Assembly (NCBI GenBank): GCA_028564705.1
Contig: JAPXFQ010002423.1
Coordinates: forward strand, 186,001-250,000
Direction of reading: 5' to 3'
Origin: Apricaphanius iberus
Lineage: Eukaryota > Chordata > Actinopteri > Cyprinodontiformes > Aphaniidae
Length of the DNA: 64,000 nt
Each line of letters opens with the position of its first letter. Position 1 is the stretch's first letter. Of this stretch, positions 44,961 to 58,330 are shown piece by piece. The position numbers and the translations under genes are program-made. Below the pieces are notes generated by a model. That model searched no databases, was not told the origin of the DNA, and saw only the letters and a list, made by a program, of their open reading frames with translations.

Positions 44961-47900
44961 TGTGTCTTAGAGCCTAATTCTATGTGGAGTTGGCGGTAAC
45001 TGAACTTTACAAAAGCCATTACCGGCACGTCTAGGAATGTATGCTGCACGGTTGATCCTGGCCAACGATAAGGCACCATCTGTTACCCATGAGTGGGGCT
45101 GGTGGGCTGACCACGTACACAGATGAATACACACCCCAGTGTTGTCACTTGAGGAGACTTCCCTCTGTTGCCACGATAATGAAAGAGATGGTTGGGTTTC
45201 TCTCTGTTATTGTAGCGTATTTTGGGCAGGAGACGCTGGCCTTTCTCCCCCCCTTTTGGTTCCTGCTGGGAATTACAAGAAGTAATGGGGGTGAATGGAT
45301 GGCTATCAACTCCTGTCTCCGGTCTTTTTTTTTTATTTGGGGACAAAAGCCTCTACAAAGCAGCCTACTTCTTTTTCCTTCATTTTTAATTTGACTGGAT
45401 GTGCGAGAGGAGAAGGGAAGCATTACAATAACAAAAAAGAAAGATCACTTGATATCATTATTTATGCTACGTGCAATCACGATTTCTTATGCTTGGATGC
45501 AGCTAAGAATGTTAGAAGACTGCTATTACAAGACAACACAAATGGTAATGGTATTAATTTATTTCCATAGGATACTGTTAATAGGTGGGAGAGCTATCTT
45601 GATTTTCATTAAATAATTTACTTATTTAAAGAGCAAGTTACATGAAATTAATTCAAAATAAAGTATTCTGGAGGTTTCATTATATATATGATTCTTGTAT
45701 TTGACAGCAAGTTAGAGTAAAAGTCTAAAAGGCAATCAAAAGTAGCTGCGTATGAGTAGCTATTGCAGATAAAAGTAGGTCTTGCTTTTAAGATTTTTGT
45801 ATTTGTACAGTTTAAAGTTATTTTTTTTTAATGAAGCATTTTTTTTCAACCATGCCCATATGACAGTATAGCAATCAGAGTTGTTGTCTAAGTGCCAAGA
45901 AGAGACCTAACAGTTTTACTTCCACATATAGAGCATTACAGCTTTAACTATAATGCTCCACTTAATACTTATTCAGGAAGAAAAAACTTTATTAGAATTT
46001 ATTTTGGGGCTTGATTAAATCACAGTGGTGATAAGAATCGAGGGGAAGAAAGAGAGAAAAAAGAAAAGAGAACTGACTGAGAGGAAAATGGCAACACACC
46101 ACATATGCATGTAGAACAACAATGCCACAGAAAACCACACAGAACTACTTCATGAAAAATGAATTTTGTGCAACCACAGCAAAATATTTAATGTGTCTGT
46201 GAGCTCCTAACTCAATACCAGAGTAAAGTAATTTTTAGAAGAACAAGCTAGACTGAGCAGAGTCGTCTCTGACTGTATCTGTTCTAGAGTAACACAACTA
46301 ATACAGTATATGCCTCTCCTCCACCTGCTGCTGAGTAGTGATGGCCAGCTTTTAGGAAAGAAGGATTCTGCACTTTGTCCTTGCTTACAAGAAAGGCAAA
46401 TAGACTGTTTGGAAAATTTTGTTTTAGCCTAAAACACAGACACTGATGTTGTTAAAATTACAGGAGAGCCATCACTTTTGTTGAGGTTGACCTATACGAG
46501 TGTATCTTTTGGCAGTCTAGTTGTGACATGTCCATTAAGCAGCTTACTGCCGATTGGCTAGTACATAGCCCTACTAATTACCTAGCTAATAGTTTATATT
46601 TCTGTCACTTTATAAAGTGCATAATGTTAAATCGGTTTACTGTTCAGCATAATAAGCAGTTGTTTCAAAATAAGAAATGCTATAGATAAACATATTATAA
46701 TTCTACTACATGCTAACAATAATTTAACAAACTAATTTGAAAAACCGAATTGAAAAAAACTTTACATGTTAAATTATCAATTTCTTTATGCTTCCATTTC
46801 TGATCGTAATATCTGATGATATCCGCATTCTCTGGCTTTCTCTTCGATAGATTTTACTCCCACCCCTAGGCAAATCTTAATTACTTGGTTTTTCTTCACC
46901 ACTAACTTGTACTTTTTCAGGAAGAAACTGCCAACACCTGACAAAAAATGCTGGTGGAGGTGGAGCAACAAGAAGGTAGCAGAGATAAAGGAGCAGCAGG
47001 GGTGTGACACCAGTCGATACCAGTGGGAAAATTCAGCAGAGATGCAGATGAGCAGTGAGGACTGTTTAGACTGGTGGGAAAATGACAGGATGAAAGCACT
47101 AGCAGGGGGTGTGATAAGGGAAAGGTGTGAGATTAGATAGTTAGGAGGAAAGTTGTCAGGTCTACTCACCCGACCAGCTCGAGAGATCTGCAGGATGAAT
47201 AAGTAATGCAGTCTGCTCTTGTGAATGATGTTAGGTTATTAATGAATGTTATCAGCCAGGATGGCATGTGGTGTGGGTAGAACCTCTCACCGCACACAGG
47301 CTGTCATTTGCCAAAACTACAATATGATATCAAATCCTTTTTAGCATTATTTGATGGCTGGATTAAAAAACCTAAATACATTTTTTTAACTGGCCAAATT
47401 GGTCACATCAGTAGTCAAGCAGAATATATTATGTTAACCTTGCAAAAGTATCAATTTCCTTTAAATGTATTTCCATTTTGCAAGTTATAACCACAATAAT
47501 CAATTGACATATTTGGATTTTATGTTATCAACTCAAAGTAGAGCATGTGTCTTTCTATTTACATTTTCAAAGCTAAAAAAGACTCAGAAATTTACATTGT
47601 ATTCCGTCCATTTTACTCTAATAGCCCTGAAAAAAATCCAGTTTAGCCAGTTGCCTTCAGCTAACACATAATAAGTAACGAAGGAAAAAAAGGACTGAAT
47701 ATTTTATCTTTGCTCAGCTGTTCTGTGAAAGCATCTGATGTTTACATATTTAACAAACAGAATTGCAAAATCCAAGTAATACCACTGACAGGTTAAGGAA
47801 AACCTGTCTGAGAAATTTAAAGTTTTTTTTATATATATATTTTTTTTTTTTTTTCGAAACTACGGTAAAAACTGCAAACATATTAAAAGATGGCAGTCCA

Positions 47901-48133
47901 GCTAAACTGACAGGCAAGGAGACACATTGAATGACGCAATCAAGAGAACCACAGTATCGTTTTGGCTAGCTTCAGGGATCCTTAGCTCAGGTGGGGAATC
48001 TGTTGGCAGGAGAACTATTAGTCAGAAACTTGTCCTTCATTAACATTGGACTGAAAAAGATCTATTTTGAAAGAAAGCTGTGATATTACCAGAGTTCATG
48101 TAGGTAAAATAAAAATGTGAAATAAGACATATG
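44961..48133. other. AT-rich non-coding stretch
   Basis: Several opposing frames (45083-45423, 46786-47169) overlap each other on both strands and lack recognisable domains. An AT tract lies at about 47822-47856. Confidence 0.45.
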
Positions 48134-48330
48134 TAAATGGTAAATGGCCTGCACTTAAATTGCGCTTTATTTTTTCCTGTGGACCCCAAAGCGCTGCACA
48201 CTACATTCAGTCATTTCACGCACACATTCACACATTGGTGACGGTAAACTACAAAGTGGCGTCAGCCGCTCTTGGGCACACTGACAGAAGTGAGGTTGCC
48301 AAACACGGCTGCCACCGGTGAAATCACAAT
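48134..48330 (-). repeat. Second SINE-like family (GGCCATTTAC tail), partial copy
   Basis: The complement of GGCCATTTACC at 48134-48150, then GGACCCCAAAGCGCTGCAC, CATTCAGTCATTTCACGC, GGGCACACTGACAGAAGTG and GGCTGCCACCGGTG follow the family plan. The tRNA-like head is missing. Confidence 0.68.
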
Positions 48331-48451
48331 CCAAATTGTTGGTCGGCTATGTGTGGTGGAAAAGTAACTCTACACGCAACAACGAGCATTTTCTGCTCAA
48401 AGTCAGTGAAAAAAAGGTTTGGCTAGCATCCCTCTGTTAGGATGCTTGTAG

Positions 48452-48962
48452 GGCCTGTTTATTAGAGACTGGAATTTAGGTTCACCTTCCAGCAGAAAGG
48501 CGATCCTAAACACACATCCAGAGGTACAATGGAAAGGTTTAGATCAAAGTACATGATGATGAGTTAGAATGGTCCTGTCAAAGTCTAAATCAAAAAACCA
48601 TTTGATAATCTGTGGAAAGACTACAAAGAATAATGTAGAAAAATAACTGTCTGTAGATGTGGAAAGCTAGCTAGCTCATACATACACCAAAAAGGCTTGC
48701 AGTTAAAGAATGCAGGGAAGGTGGTTAGATGAAATGCTGACTCAATCTGGTGGACGCTCAATAAAAATGCATGCTATAGCCTACTTTTCAGATTTAATTT
48801 GTAAATTAAATAGGAAAACCTGTGTCTTTTTCCTTTCACTTCAAAATTCACAAAAGTTTCAGGTGGTGTATCACAAAGGCCAAAGAATAGGAATAGGTTG
48901 AAGATTGTGGTTGTGACGCGATGAAATGTGTACATTTAGAGGACAAATACTGCAAGCCAGAG
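48452..48962 (+). pseudogene. Tc1-like transposon relic: transposase C-terminus and 3' end
   Basis: Decayed coding blocks in order: GTTCACCTTCCAGCAGAAAGG (the second-Asp region, here with the Asp codon damaged), CTACAATGGAAAGGTTTAGA, AGAATGGTCCTGTCAAAG (the WPSQS block), ATAATCTGTGGAAAGAC (the NLW block). These are followed by the 3' non-coding end, with a GTATCACAAAGGCC phrase, and terminus-like ACAAATACTGCAAGCCAG. Stops and indels are frequent. It is the same element type as the bare 3' end at 31803-31990. Confidence 0.8.
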
Positions 48963-48964
48963 TA

Positions 48965-49250
48965 TGTCAGTATTCATCATTGAATATAAATGCAAACACC
49001 CAGTCACGAGTGCTGTGCATGGCGTTCTACTCATATCTAATTTGTCATAAATGTATGTTCCTGGTGAGCCTGTCAGGTTAAATAAAGGGTTAACCATGAA
49101 AGAGATGAGCTAAAGCTGCCAAATGTTTGATGCTTGGAACTATTGGCAAGAAAGACCTCTGAGTCCTCGCTGCCGGCAAACTTATATGTGCTCTGGTGAA
49201 CGCGCTCGACCAGCTTTCCACCTGCAAACCACTTTTTAGTCACCAACACT
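48965..49250. promoter_or_regulatory. Candidate conserved non-coding element
   Basis: Unique, balanced sequence with GTTAACC/GGTTAAA words (HNF1-like) around 49075-49095 and no frame of note. The assignment rests on texture only. Confidence 0.22.
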
Positions 49251-52200
49251 AGATACTTTTTTTTCTTGGTCAGGGAAGTCCCTTGGGCTAAAAAGGTGTG
49301 TTATGTGAGCATACAGTCATCTCTCACCATCTTTCATGTTTTTCGTCTTGTTTTGCTGTATTTTTTTATATTTGTGTTTACCTTGTTAAAGCAATTATCT
49401 CAGCACAAAACCAGAGTCCTGCCAGCTCATGCGACAAAGAAAAGCTTTATCAAAATAGGGTTGCCGGAATAAATCCAGTGGCTCAGTCATTTTTCAGAAA
49501 TTCTCCCTTCATTTCCCTAAACATTTTGGAAAGCCTGTGGCAGCCAGACAGAGCAAATTAACAGTTGGGGGCACAAGTATGTTAGAATTGTATGTTTATA
49601 TTTGTTACATGAATCCGTTTTATGTGTTTTTGTGTCTCCCGATCTTGAATACAAGACCCCCTTCATAATCCCCATCGCCTCACCGCCTACATTAACCGCA
49701 GCCATTTCTCCCAGTTCTTTTCAGTCACACTGTAGATATCTCAGCTGTCCTGCTCCTTCACTGTCAAGGTGTTAACAAACCATGAAAGGTGTCCATACAG
49801 AGGTCCTCTGATCAGACTTTGGCTTGCACATGAAAGCTGTCATATATGCGCGCTTGCAGCTTGTCTGGCCCTGGAGGGTTGTGCATGACGGCAGGGGTAT
49901 ATGACTCTGAGGGGAAAGCTGATGGTGGGCCAACAGCTCAATGCGCTCAGGTTCCCAGCCACTCACTCTCACTGTGTGCAGCTGCGAGTAATAATTTGGC
50001 TCCAGCCAACACAGTGCTGATCCAGACCTGTGAATCTGATACCAATTAGTGCAGGCCTAATCATGTGCCTCCAGGTTCTGGCTTTTGTTAAGAAACAAAA
50101 TAAAGATATAGGGAAAATGTGATGGGAAAAGTGCCAAAAGATGGTAAGAAAACCCCAGAAAGTGCCATAAAAAGTCAATATGTATTTTGAAAAATGGTTC
50201 AGCATCACAGAGCTTTTCTTTTCTAAAGAAATCCTTAAGGAAGACCTCCGTAACGAGATAGGCCTGTGGAGAAATTTCAAATTTGGGATGCTCCAGGGCT
50301 AGCCACATGTTAGCATAATTAAGCACGGCCAAAATCCCAAGGGTGGGTTGTAGCAGACAAAGGGAATTGCATTCAGTTGGGCACAAACTCCAGCCTCTCA
50401 CTCGCATACAGATGCATCATTGTCATTGTTCTCCTCACGCAGGTGGAGGGTTGGCATTTAACCAGTCAGCATTGCCCCACTGAGCTCCCAGCAGATTTGC
50501 AGTTCATCAGAGGGTCATATCTCTACTCTGCTTCTCTGTTCATTCATTACACTGTTCGTCATAACAGCTTCTGTCAATCTGAGGTAGAGCACTGCCCCCT
50601 AGTGGAGCTTGACTGCTACTTAATAGAATGTTGCAGTCAGTCTTTTAAGTCTTTCAGCTAATTTTGATCCAATAACCTCTCTGTGAACCCAGTGTCATTC
50701 AGAGTTCACAGAATGTGAGTTAACAGCTAAGCTTCTTTTTATTCTCACATAATAAAGCTTAGAAATGCCTGATACTCTTAATGATTTCAGAGTGTTTGCT
50801 TGTTGGCTTGAAGCGTTTAGCCGTGATGATGATTATGATGTCAACAGACAGCATTTGCACGCTTCCTGCAGATGGTTAGAACACAATTATGTACAGCTCA
50901 AAGAAATAGGGGCTACTCTGAATAATTTTATCATTCTACACTTTTATAATTTATTTATAAAGTGACCTCCAGTTTTCTGAACAGGAATTTGGTTTTAGAT
51001 GTAGACAAACAAAGGTATAAATTTAAATAAAGCCCTTTGGTTAAAAGAAAATTATGATAATACCAATGACTGACCTCATACATTATGCTTTATTTTTGTT
51101 ATTTCAAATAACGAGTATTGCATTGTTTTTTACATTTAGAATTAAGTCTAAAGGTACCTATTTTTTAGTTTCATTAAGGTTATAAAACAAGGGAAACTGA
51201 GACAGTAAATTTAGGGAGTTGTCTGAAAAATGAAGAAAAAATAGCTGTTTGTTTCAAACCTTGAAGTCTGCCAAGTTTCTGTAGTTTTTACCTGGTAAAA
51301 CTCACTACGAAATAGGTTAAATTAATACCAATCTGGCAACGACAGAAGGCAGAGTGTAATTTCTTTTATAATCTCTTCTTAGAACTTTGTTTTTCCTGAT
51401 GTGTTATTAGTTTACAATTATATCTACCTATTTATCCCTTAGGATTTGACTTTTTATACAAGAAAGAAATAATACATAAAAAATCTGCCTTTCTTATAAT
51501 ATACTAAATAAAAATGTTCCTGCAATTATTTTTTTGGAATTCAATTCTTCTTTTTTTAACCAAACATTTTTTTAACATATTAAAAAAATCTGATTTAAAA
51601 GATCCATTAAATTGTAAAAAGACAATATTCATAGTTGTCACTTCTGCTCTGAGGCACACCAAGAAAACAGCTTGGCCTGTTTGTCATTGTTTATCATTGT
51701 TTTCTAACTCCTGACGTACACACATGACCACGAGCAACATGAACTAGATGAAGGAGAACAGGGGGTTGTGTGGGGGTGCGGATGTTGATGAGCATGCTTG
51801 GTACTCGTAAAGACATACGATGTAGTAGAGGGGCACTGAGCTATTTACAGATAGCCTGGGAAAACTGGGCCACTGCCTCTCGGCAACCTCTGTGGCAGCA
51901 TTTTCACATAACAGGTTAGCTTCCGTATACATTCTTATCTTAATGAGGTCCAACCCTTTGTTTAGCCCACAGTGAAATCCCAAATAGGACCTTTTTTTAA
52001 ACAAACCCCCCAACCCCAATGTTCCTCTTGTTATGCCGCTTGTACAGTATCAAACTAAAACAATTCACCTTTTTCCACAGAAAATCTGAGACATGGCACA
52101 GTGCTGATGTTGAAATGTGAGAAAACCTCATTGGCAATGTATTTTTTATGCTATATCTTTAGGTGCTTATAAAGACATTCAGCATGACCTTGCCCCTCAG

Positions 52201-53764
52201 CCATCTTGCTTAAGGATAAATACAATGTTGTAAAATCCCACTAAGCAATCTGTCTTATTTATGATGTTATGCATGTAGAAACATTAGTCAGATGTTATTT
52301 CTGTAAGTGATCTGGGCTGGTAAAAGTCAGAGACAACTGAGTTTAAGATCAAGAACCCAATGAACAGAGTACAGAATTGAAAAGGTCAGAAAAAGGTTAT
52401 AGATGCTCCACTGACTTTAGAGCATGTCTGATGGCCCTAGGACTTCCTTGGTAGCCACACATAGATGCATATCTCAATGGAACTGGGGCACAGAGTGGTA
52501 TACTACAGACATACCGAGCCTTATCTTGTTGCTCTGTGAAGTCACAACTTCAACCTTGACCCTGCTGCCCGGTGACCCGAGCCATCCGTGGACCATGGTC
52601 TAAACGCTCAAAGCCATTTTCAGAGAATCATTAAACATCTAATACTGAAAACAAATGGGTGAAGAGTTTATCCCCTGAGTGTAAATCCTTCTTGTCTGTG
52701 TTAGAGAAGATCTTGGCAGTGCTGCTCAAAACAGCAAGATTAGGCCCCTTTTAAAGCATGGGCTATAAAGTGATGTTTGAACAAGAGTGCCTGCATGTAA
52801 AGCATGGACTGCAGCTTTGAAAACTTCAGAACTCAATGATCAGTAATCAAATCATGAAAATTGTACCATATTAGAATCTGAAAAAGACATGAAATGTGAA
52901 GTATTAATTGAGCTTTAAATTCTTACAATAAAATGCCACTAAATAGCTAAAAGGTAGCATGCTGTCGGAATTCTACATTGAAATCTGGATTCTGCACACA
53001 GAAAGACTATTGTATGGTAAAACAGGCAGATATTGTGCTATTTCAAAATCACATTGATGAAAATAATCTATTTACTCTAATTAGAGATACTAAAGATTTA
53101 ACTTTAATAATTGTTGTATTATTTATACTTCTTATTTCATTCTTTTATGTAAACGTTGATTTATTAATTAAAATTTTCCACAGATATTCAGATAATCAAA
53201 ACATTATTCTATTAGCTTTTCTTTTATATTTGAGTTTTTTTTAAAGCCATATTAATTTGCCAACAAGAAAATGACATAAGAACCATACAAATCACTGAAA
53301 AATAACACTGACAGTATGTTATGTTGGTTGAAAAAAAAATTTGTGGTCAATAAAAATGCAAAAAAAAAAAAATTTGACTAATTTTCATAGTATTTCAATG
53401 TGTATGTATTTTCTATTCTTTTAATTATGTATTAAGATCATGCTAATACTGACGGTGACAAATCACTTATTCAGCTTTGATAAATTATTTATTCCTCATT
53501 TCTATGACAGTAAAAAAATACATGTATATATTAAATATACCAGAACATTCTATTAAAAAGAATTAACTTTAATTCAGAAATTAAGTTAATTTAAAATTGT
53601 TTTAAAAACATAATGTTTATCCTAAAATATAGCATTTACCATTTTAAATCTTCATAAAAATGTATTACATATGCCAGAACAATCTACTTTTTTTAACAGA
53701 AATCCAGATGGTTTTAAATTTAATTCAAAATCATTTAAAAAAACTAATTTTTATACTAAAATAG
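49251..53764. other. Non-coding stretch
   Basis: About 49500-50060 and 50370-50650 are less AT-rich but carry no recognised domain. T- and A-rich tracts dominate 51490-51610 and 53300-53380. No transposon is recognised. Confidence 0.45.
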
Positions 53765-53832
<68 letters not shown>

Positions 53833-53851
53833 CATTATTATTATTATTATT
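53765..53851. repeat. ATT trinucleotide microsatellite
   Basis: 29 units of ATT with one ATC interruption near 53831. The poly-tyrosine frame across it is an artefact of the repeat. Confidence 0.96.
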
Positions 53852-54821
53852 GCCGTTTTAAATCCTTAGTGACCAAGGAGACCAAGTACTGTATTCAAGT
53901 CTCTTTATCAGAATCCTGTGCCTTCTAGACTGGAAGAAAGAGCAAGAAAACCTAAAAGCCTCTATACCAGCATCAATTTGGTCTGTCCTTGGGGACAGAT
54001 AACCGGAGCAACTCCTGGGGCTGTAAAACTTGTTTCAACTGAGGATTTTAACGATATGATATCCCTGTAATCTGCCTATAGGCCTAAAAGGACCCAGTAA
54101 ATGTCTACCTACAAAGTGAGGACATGGAGATACATGAGAACCACAGGCAAAACAAAGAGTCAGTGCTTAACAGTGTGTGATTAACATAACAGGAACCTGC
54201 AGATTGGAATGCAGATAATGTAAGATTAACCACAGTCCATTAAATAAGAAAGCAAATAGAAGCACTTTGATAAATGCAAACCAGGCTCGGTAGTGGATAT
54301 CAAGTGTACCTTAAATGCATTAAATACATTTTAATTAGATCAACATGGCTTTAAAAAATATATACATTGCTTTTTGTTAACATATGTATTAAGTGCTGTA
54401 ATGTATTTAATGAATGGACCCGGGGATTTACAAGAAAAGTTATATAATCATAATTTATTAAAAAATATGTCTTTAAAATGCATGACAGTAATAAACTTCA
54501 TCATCGATTTAGTGACAACCTCATATTTAGGCTTTAGTGTCTCAAATTATTGAAAGACAAAGTGTTTCTTGGGTTGCTTTGAAATGTGATTGTATGTGCA
54601 TCTTGGTATTAGTTTGGTATGAAGACTTGGCCTGCTACTTAACCTATCTATTTATTGGTACAGTGAAAATGTTAAACGAAAAAATATTTATAATTGTAGA
54701 AATGCTAGTTAAAAGGCAATAATAACTATGTTTTGAGCTGTAAATGTATTGCATAGCAGTGAATGTATTCATTATTGACTGCATTTTTTGGCTGAAAAAA
54801 AAATCACATCAAAAAAACAAA
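53852..54821. other. AT-rich non-coding stretch
   Basis: No gene or recognised repeat. Confidence 0.45.
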
Positions 54822-55035
54822 CACTTAAATTGCCTGTACTTGAATTGCACTTTAGTCCCTACGGACCCCAAAGCGCTTCACACTACATTCCGTCATTCAC
54901 ACACTCGTAATAACAAGATACGTTGTAGTAACCGTTGTACATTGTATTGTCAGTACACCACCGGGCCCTCTGACCACCACCAGTAGGCAACAGGTTAAGT
55001 GTCTTGCCCAAGGACTCAACGATCGAGACAGTCCT
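54822..55035 (-). repeat. Second SINE-like family, copy with tail and body
   Basis: Tail-side GGACCCCAAAGCGCTTCAC and CATTCCGTCATTCACACAC, then ACCACCGGGCCCTCTGACC, ACCACCAGTAGGCAAC and GTGTCTTGCCCAAGGAC. The body is better preserved than in the copy at 48134; a stretch in the middle has been replaced. The head with its B-box is cut off. Confidence 0.68.
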
Positions 55036-55149
55036 TTAACAATGAAATAATTGAAATCTACTTTACATTTATCCTTATTAATAAACATATTGAAAATATT
55101 GTTTTCAAGTTCTTGGTTTCTGTTTTTTTACAATTATTGGCACCCCTAA

Positions 55150-55250
55150 GATCCATCCATCCATCCATTTTCTATACCAGCTTATCCTTGCAGATGTAGG
55201 GGGTGCCTATGTTCAGCAGTTATTGGGTGAGAGCCAGAGTGCTCCCCTAA
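55150..55250 (-). repeat. tRNA-derived SINE-like element, tail end only
   Basis: CATCCATCCATCCATTTTC, then AGCTTATCCTTGCAG, matches the tail side of the family at 15597-15956. It is 5'-truncated, as short SINE/LINE-type insertions often are. Confidence 0.65.
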
Positions 55251-58009
55251 CATTTCCCAGTATAGAATTGTATTTAGGCTTTCAAATACTTTACCTTATT
55301 TTACAAGTACAAAATGTGTCCTTTCAGAAATAAAGTACATTCCAAAAATAGTTGAAAACATGTCTAGAAACTTCAACAAAGAGAAGATTTAGATTAGAGA
55401 GAACAAGCCCCAAAGAGATGCAATGCATGAGTCACTGATAAGAGCCAAACAGTGGGAAACGACCAACACAAAAGCAAAAAACAACCTCTATCGGAGCATC
55501 ATTGCTGTATTTGGTAAGTAAACAAGAATGAACTCATAGATCAAAACACATAATGAGAATTCATGAGGATAATGACTCACGGTCTTATCCCTCCTTGTTT
55601 GTGCCACTAACTATTGCAATAGGTTCCAGAGACATCAATTCAATTAAAAATGGGAAAAAAGTTATAGAACATAAAACTAAACACTGAGTTAAAAAAATAC
55701 AGCAGAATTGAAATGACCAGAAATTATGGATGGCTAAATATGAGGTGAGGGACATATGTCTACACTTTATTTTCCTTTTATTTTTTCTTTCTTCTGATGG
55801 AAAACATCATTGACGTGTAATGGTGTGTAAATGTGAGCTATGACTACTATTTTTATGTTCATTTTAAGATATTTTAATTGACTAATTAGTGAATTCTGCA
55901 TGTACTTCAGACTGACGGTACCTTGGTAAGTCAGATGTATCAGAGACAGTTCCAACAGAGGCAGCACTAAGCAGGAGAAAGTCACAGGCTAAAGCTGTGG
56001 ATTGGGCATCTGGTAAGGATGGAGGGAGGGAAGGGAATAAAAAAGCATGAGAAACCAGGGAGTCCCAAGGCTAGGTCAGGAGTTCACAGCTGGAATTTGT
56101 CACCTGCCCGGATTGGCGTGCCATTCCTCGTGAGCAGCAAGACCAAAGTTTAACCCATGCACCACCACCACAATCACCATTCTGTTCTTTTTACTCCACT
56201 CTAATTGGATTTAATGAGCAATTTAACAGAACAACTTTCCAGTCGAATCAAACCGCTACTGTCCTTAATCCCAGGTCACTCCCTTTGTAATGCAAGCCGA
56301 ATCCAGGACCCGCCTAGCCTGCAGAGCATCTCCAGTTTAGTGTTGCTGACTCCTGTCAAACACATTCCCTCTGTGCTCCTGCACCTGACTGTCTCTCTCT
56401 GTTAAAGTCTTGCACGTCTTGCGAACAGCATGCTCAGGAGCCATGTCTAAAATGGTCTCCAGCAACAAAAGCTGTTGTATTTGGTAAACTATAAGCCTGA
56501 GAGTTTGCTGTTGTTTCAGGGTGGGATCACACCTGCAGGTCAGGAGGAGTCTGACCTCTGCTCTCTTAAGTACATTTCTTCTTTTTTTTCTCTGTATTGT
56601 CTAATAGTCAGATGCCTCTATATGTTCCAACATCTAACCTAAAAACATGAGGTGTTCTTGCAATTACTTTTATTTTGAGAAATGTATTGCTTTGCCATAT
56701 GAGAACTGCTCAAAGCTTAAAAGATTTATAAAGATTCTTTTGAAGACTCTTTATTTATATATGATCTCAATGAATTAGAATAATTAGAATAATCTGAAAT
56801 AGTGTAATTATTTCAGGAACTCAGGTCACAAAATAAAACATTATATTAGTCACACAGACCGATGTATATACTCATAAAGTTTGTTTTTAATTGAATGTCT
56901 TTAATTGTAATTAACATGGATTTCTACTTAAAGCTAATGAAAACATGAGATTTAATTTTAAAAGATTTTTATATAAGACCATTAAAAATATCAAAATAAA
57001 TATGGGCTTGATGAAAAGTATGTTAACCTCAAAACGAACCTTTGATCTGATAAATGCCCCTCATGAAAAAAACATTCCAATTTAGAGAGATGTTCCTGTA
57101 TATTAGTACCAGTATGACGATTTATTCTATTACAATAAAAAACAGGTGCATTGTATGCAATGTCGTAAATGTTTCCGAATAATAAAAAAAGCTGACTCTC
57201 AACTCATAGAACAATTTAATTTAGTTCTAGAATAAAAGGCATGAGCTAGCGCTTATTGGTTAATAATATTTGTTAAACGTTAATTGTTCAATACAAAATT
57301 GACAAGAAAAAGAATAACTGTTTCAGTTGCTTGAAGTTGCAATAGTTTAAAAGCTAAGCTGTTGTTAAAGTAAAACCCAATTTACTGGCTAATTTATAAA
57401 ACGAATACTGCAGTTTTATCTAATATTTTGACTTCAATGAACCAAACTATGGAAGGTTGATATCTTCATGTTGCCGGAAATGGCAAGTGTCAAAATTGGC
57501 AGGAATGTGAAGTGTTTTGCCATAAGTCGTGGAACCTTCATCTTTAAGCTGTTCTTACTGAATGAAAAATAGGTTCACTTCTCCTGTTCATATTATCCTT
57601 TGAAATATCTACTGGTCACGCAAGAAGCATTTATTTAAAGAAAAAGATGGATGGAGAAAAGGAATTGGGGAATTATAAAGTCTCCTTAGTCAGAGATCAA
57701 ACCAAGAATCCTGTATAATTGCTGCGTACTAATCTTTTTTAAAGGATCAGATCTTTTAGTTATTTCTGCTTGATATTTCATTGGAATTATATATAGATAC
57801 GTTAAAAACAATTTCAGGATAATTTATAAGACGGTTTTCCAGAGGCTGTAATAAATTGTGTAAAGTCAAAACTGTAATCTGTTTTGCCCTAAGAAATGTA
57901 TGATCGAAAGTAATCAGTCCATGAATGAACATTTCTTCTCCAGTGTCTAATTATATTTTGTATTTTCCATCTTCTTTTATCCTACCTCCCTCTGCATGGA
58001 GTTCTCGCT
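55251..58009. other. Non-coding stretch
   Basis: About 56190-56420 is more balanced, unique sequence. Otherwise AT-rich with no gene. A 12-C run lies near 58011. Confidence 0.42.
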
Positions 58010-58330
58010 CCCCCCCCCCCCTTCACAGGTTTACCCGATTTCCACTCGGTTCAGCAGCAGGGCACTGGGTCATGGCACTGACTTGATTTTCACACTGCTC
58101 CCTCAACAGAGCGCCACATCAAGTTAATCAGGGTTAACAATTGCAGCAGGGGCTTGCTGGGCAGGGCTCCCATCGGCTTAGCGTGGCCTGACTCGGGCGA
58201 TGCAGATGGGCCAGTAATCTCCTTTCTGGGAGCACAGGGGATGCATGAAGCCAGTGAAACTGGTTTATGGCACCTTGTGAGGGCTACTAGAAGTCAAAAT
58301 GCAAACAGAGCAAGGAGAACAGAAGGAATA
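58010..58330. promoter_or_regulatory. Candidate conserved non-coding element
   Basis: GC-richer than its neighbours, unique, with AAGTTAATCAGGGTTAACAATTG (taken as a run of overlapping AT cores at about 58122-58142), GGGCAGGGC and GATGCATG words. An open frame of 73 codons crosses it but lacks any recognisable domain. Assignment rests on texture only. Confidence 0.25.

Noticed and set aside
46786..47169. 127-codon minus-strand frame with overlapping plus-strand frames
   Set aside because: Frames are open on both strands over the same bases, there is no domain, and no splice or promoter context was found.
53671..53928. Open frame with a long poly-tyrosine run
   Set aside because: The tyrosines come from the ATT/TTA microsatellite; the flanks show no protein similarity.
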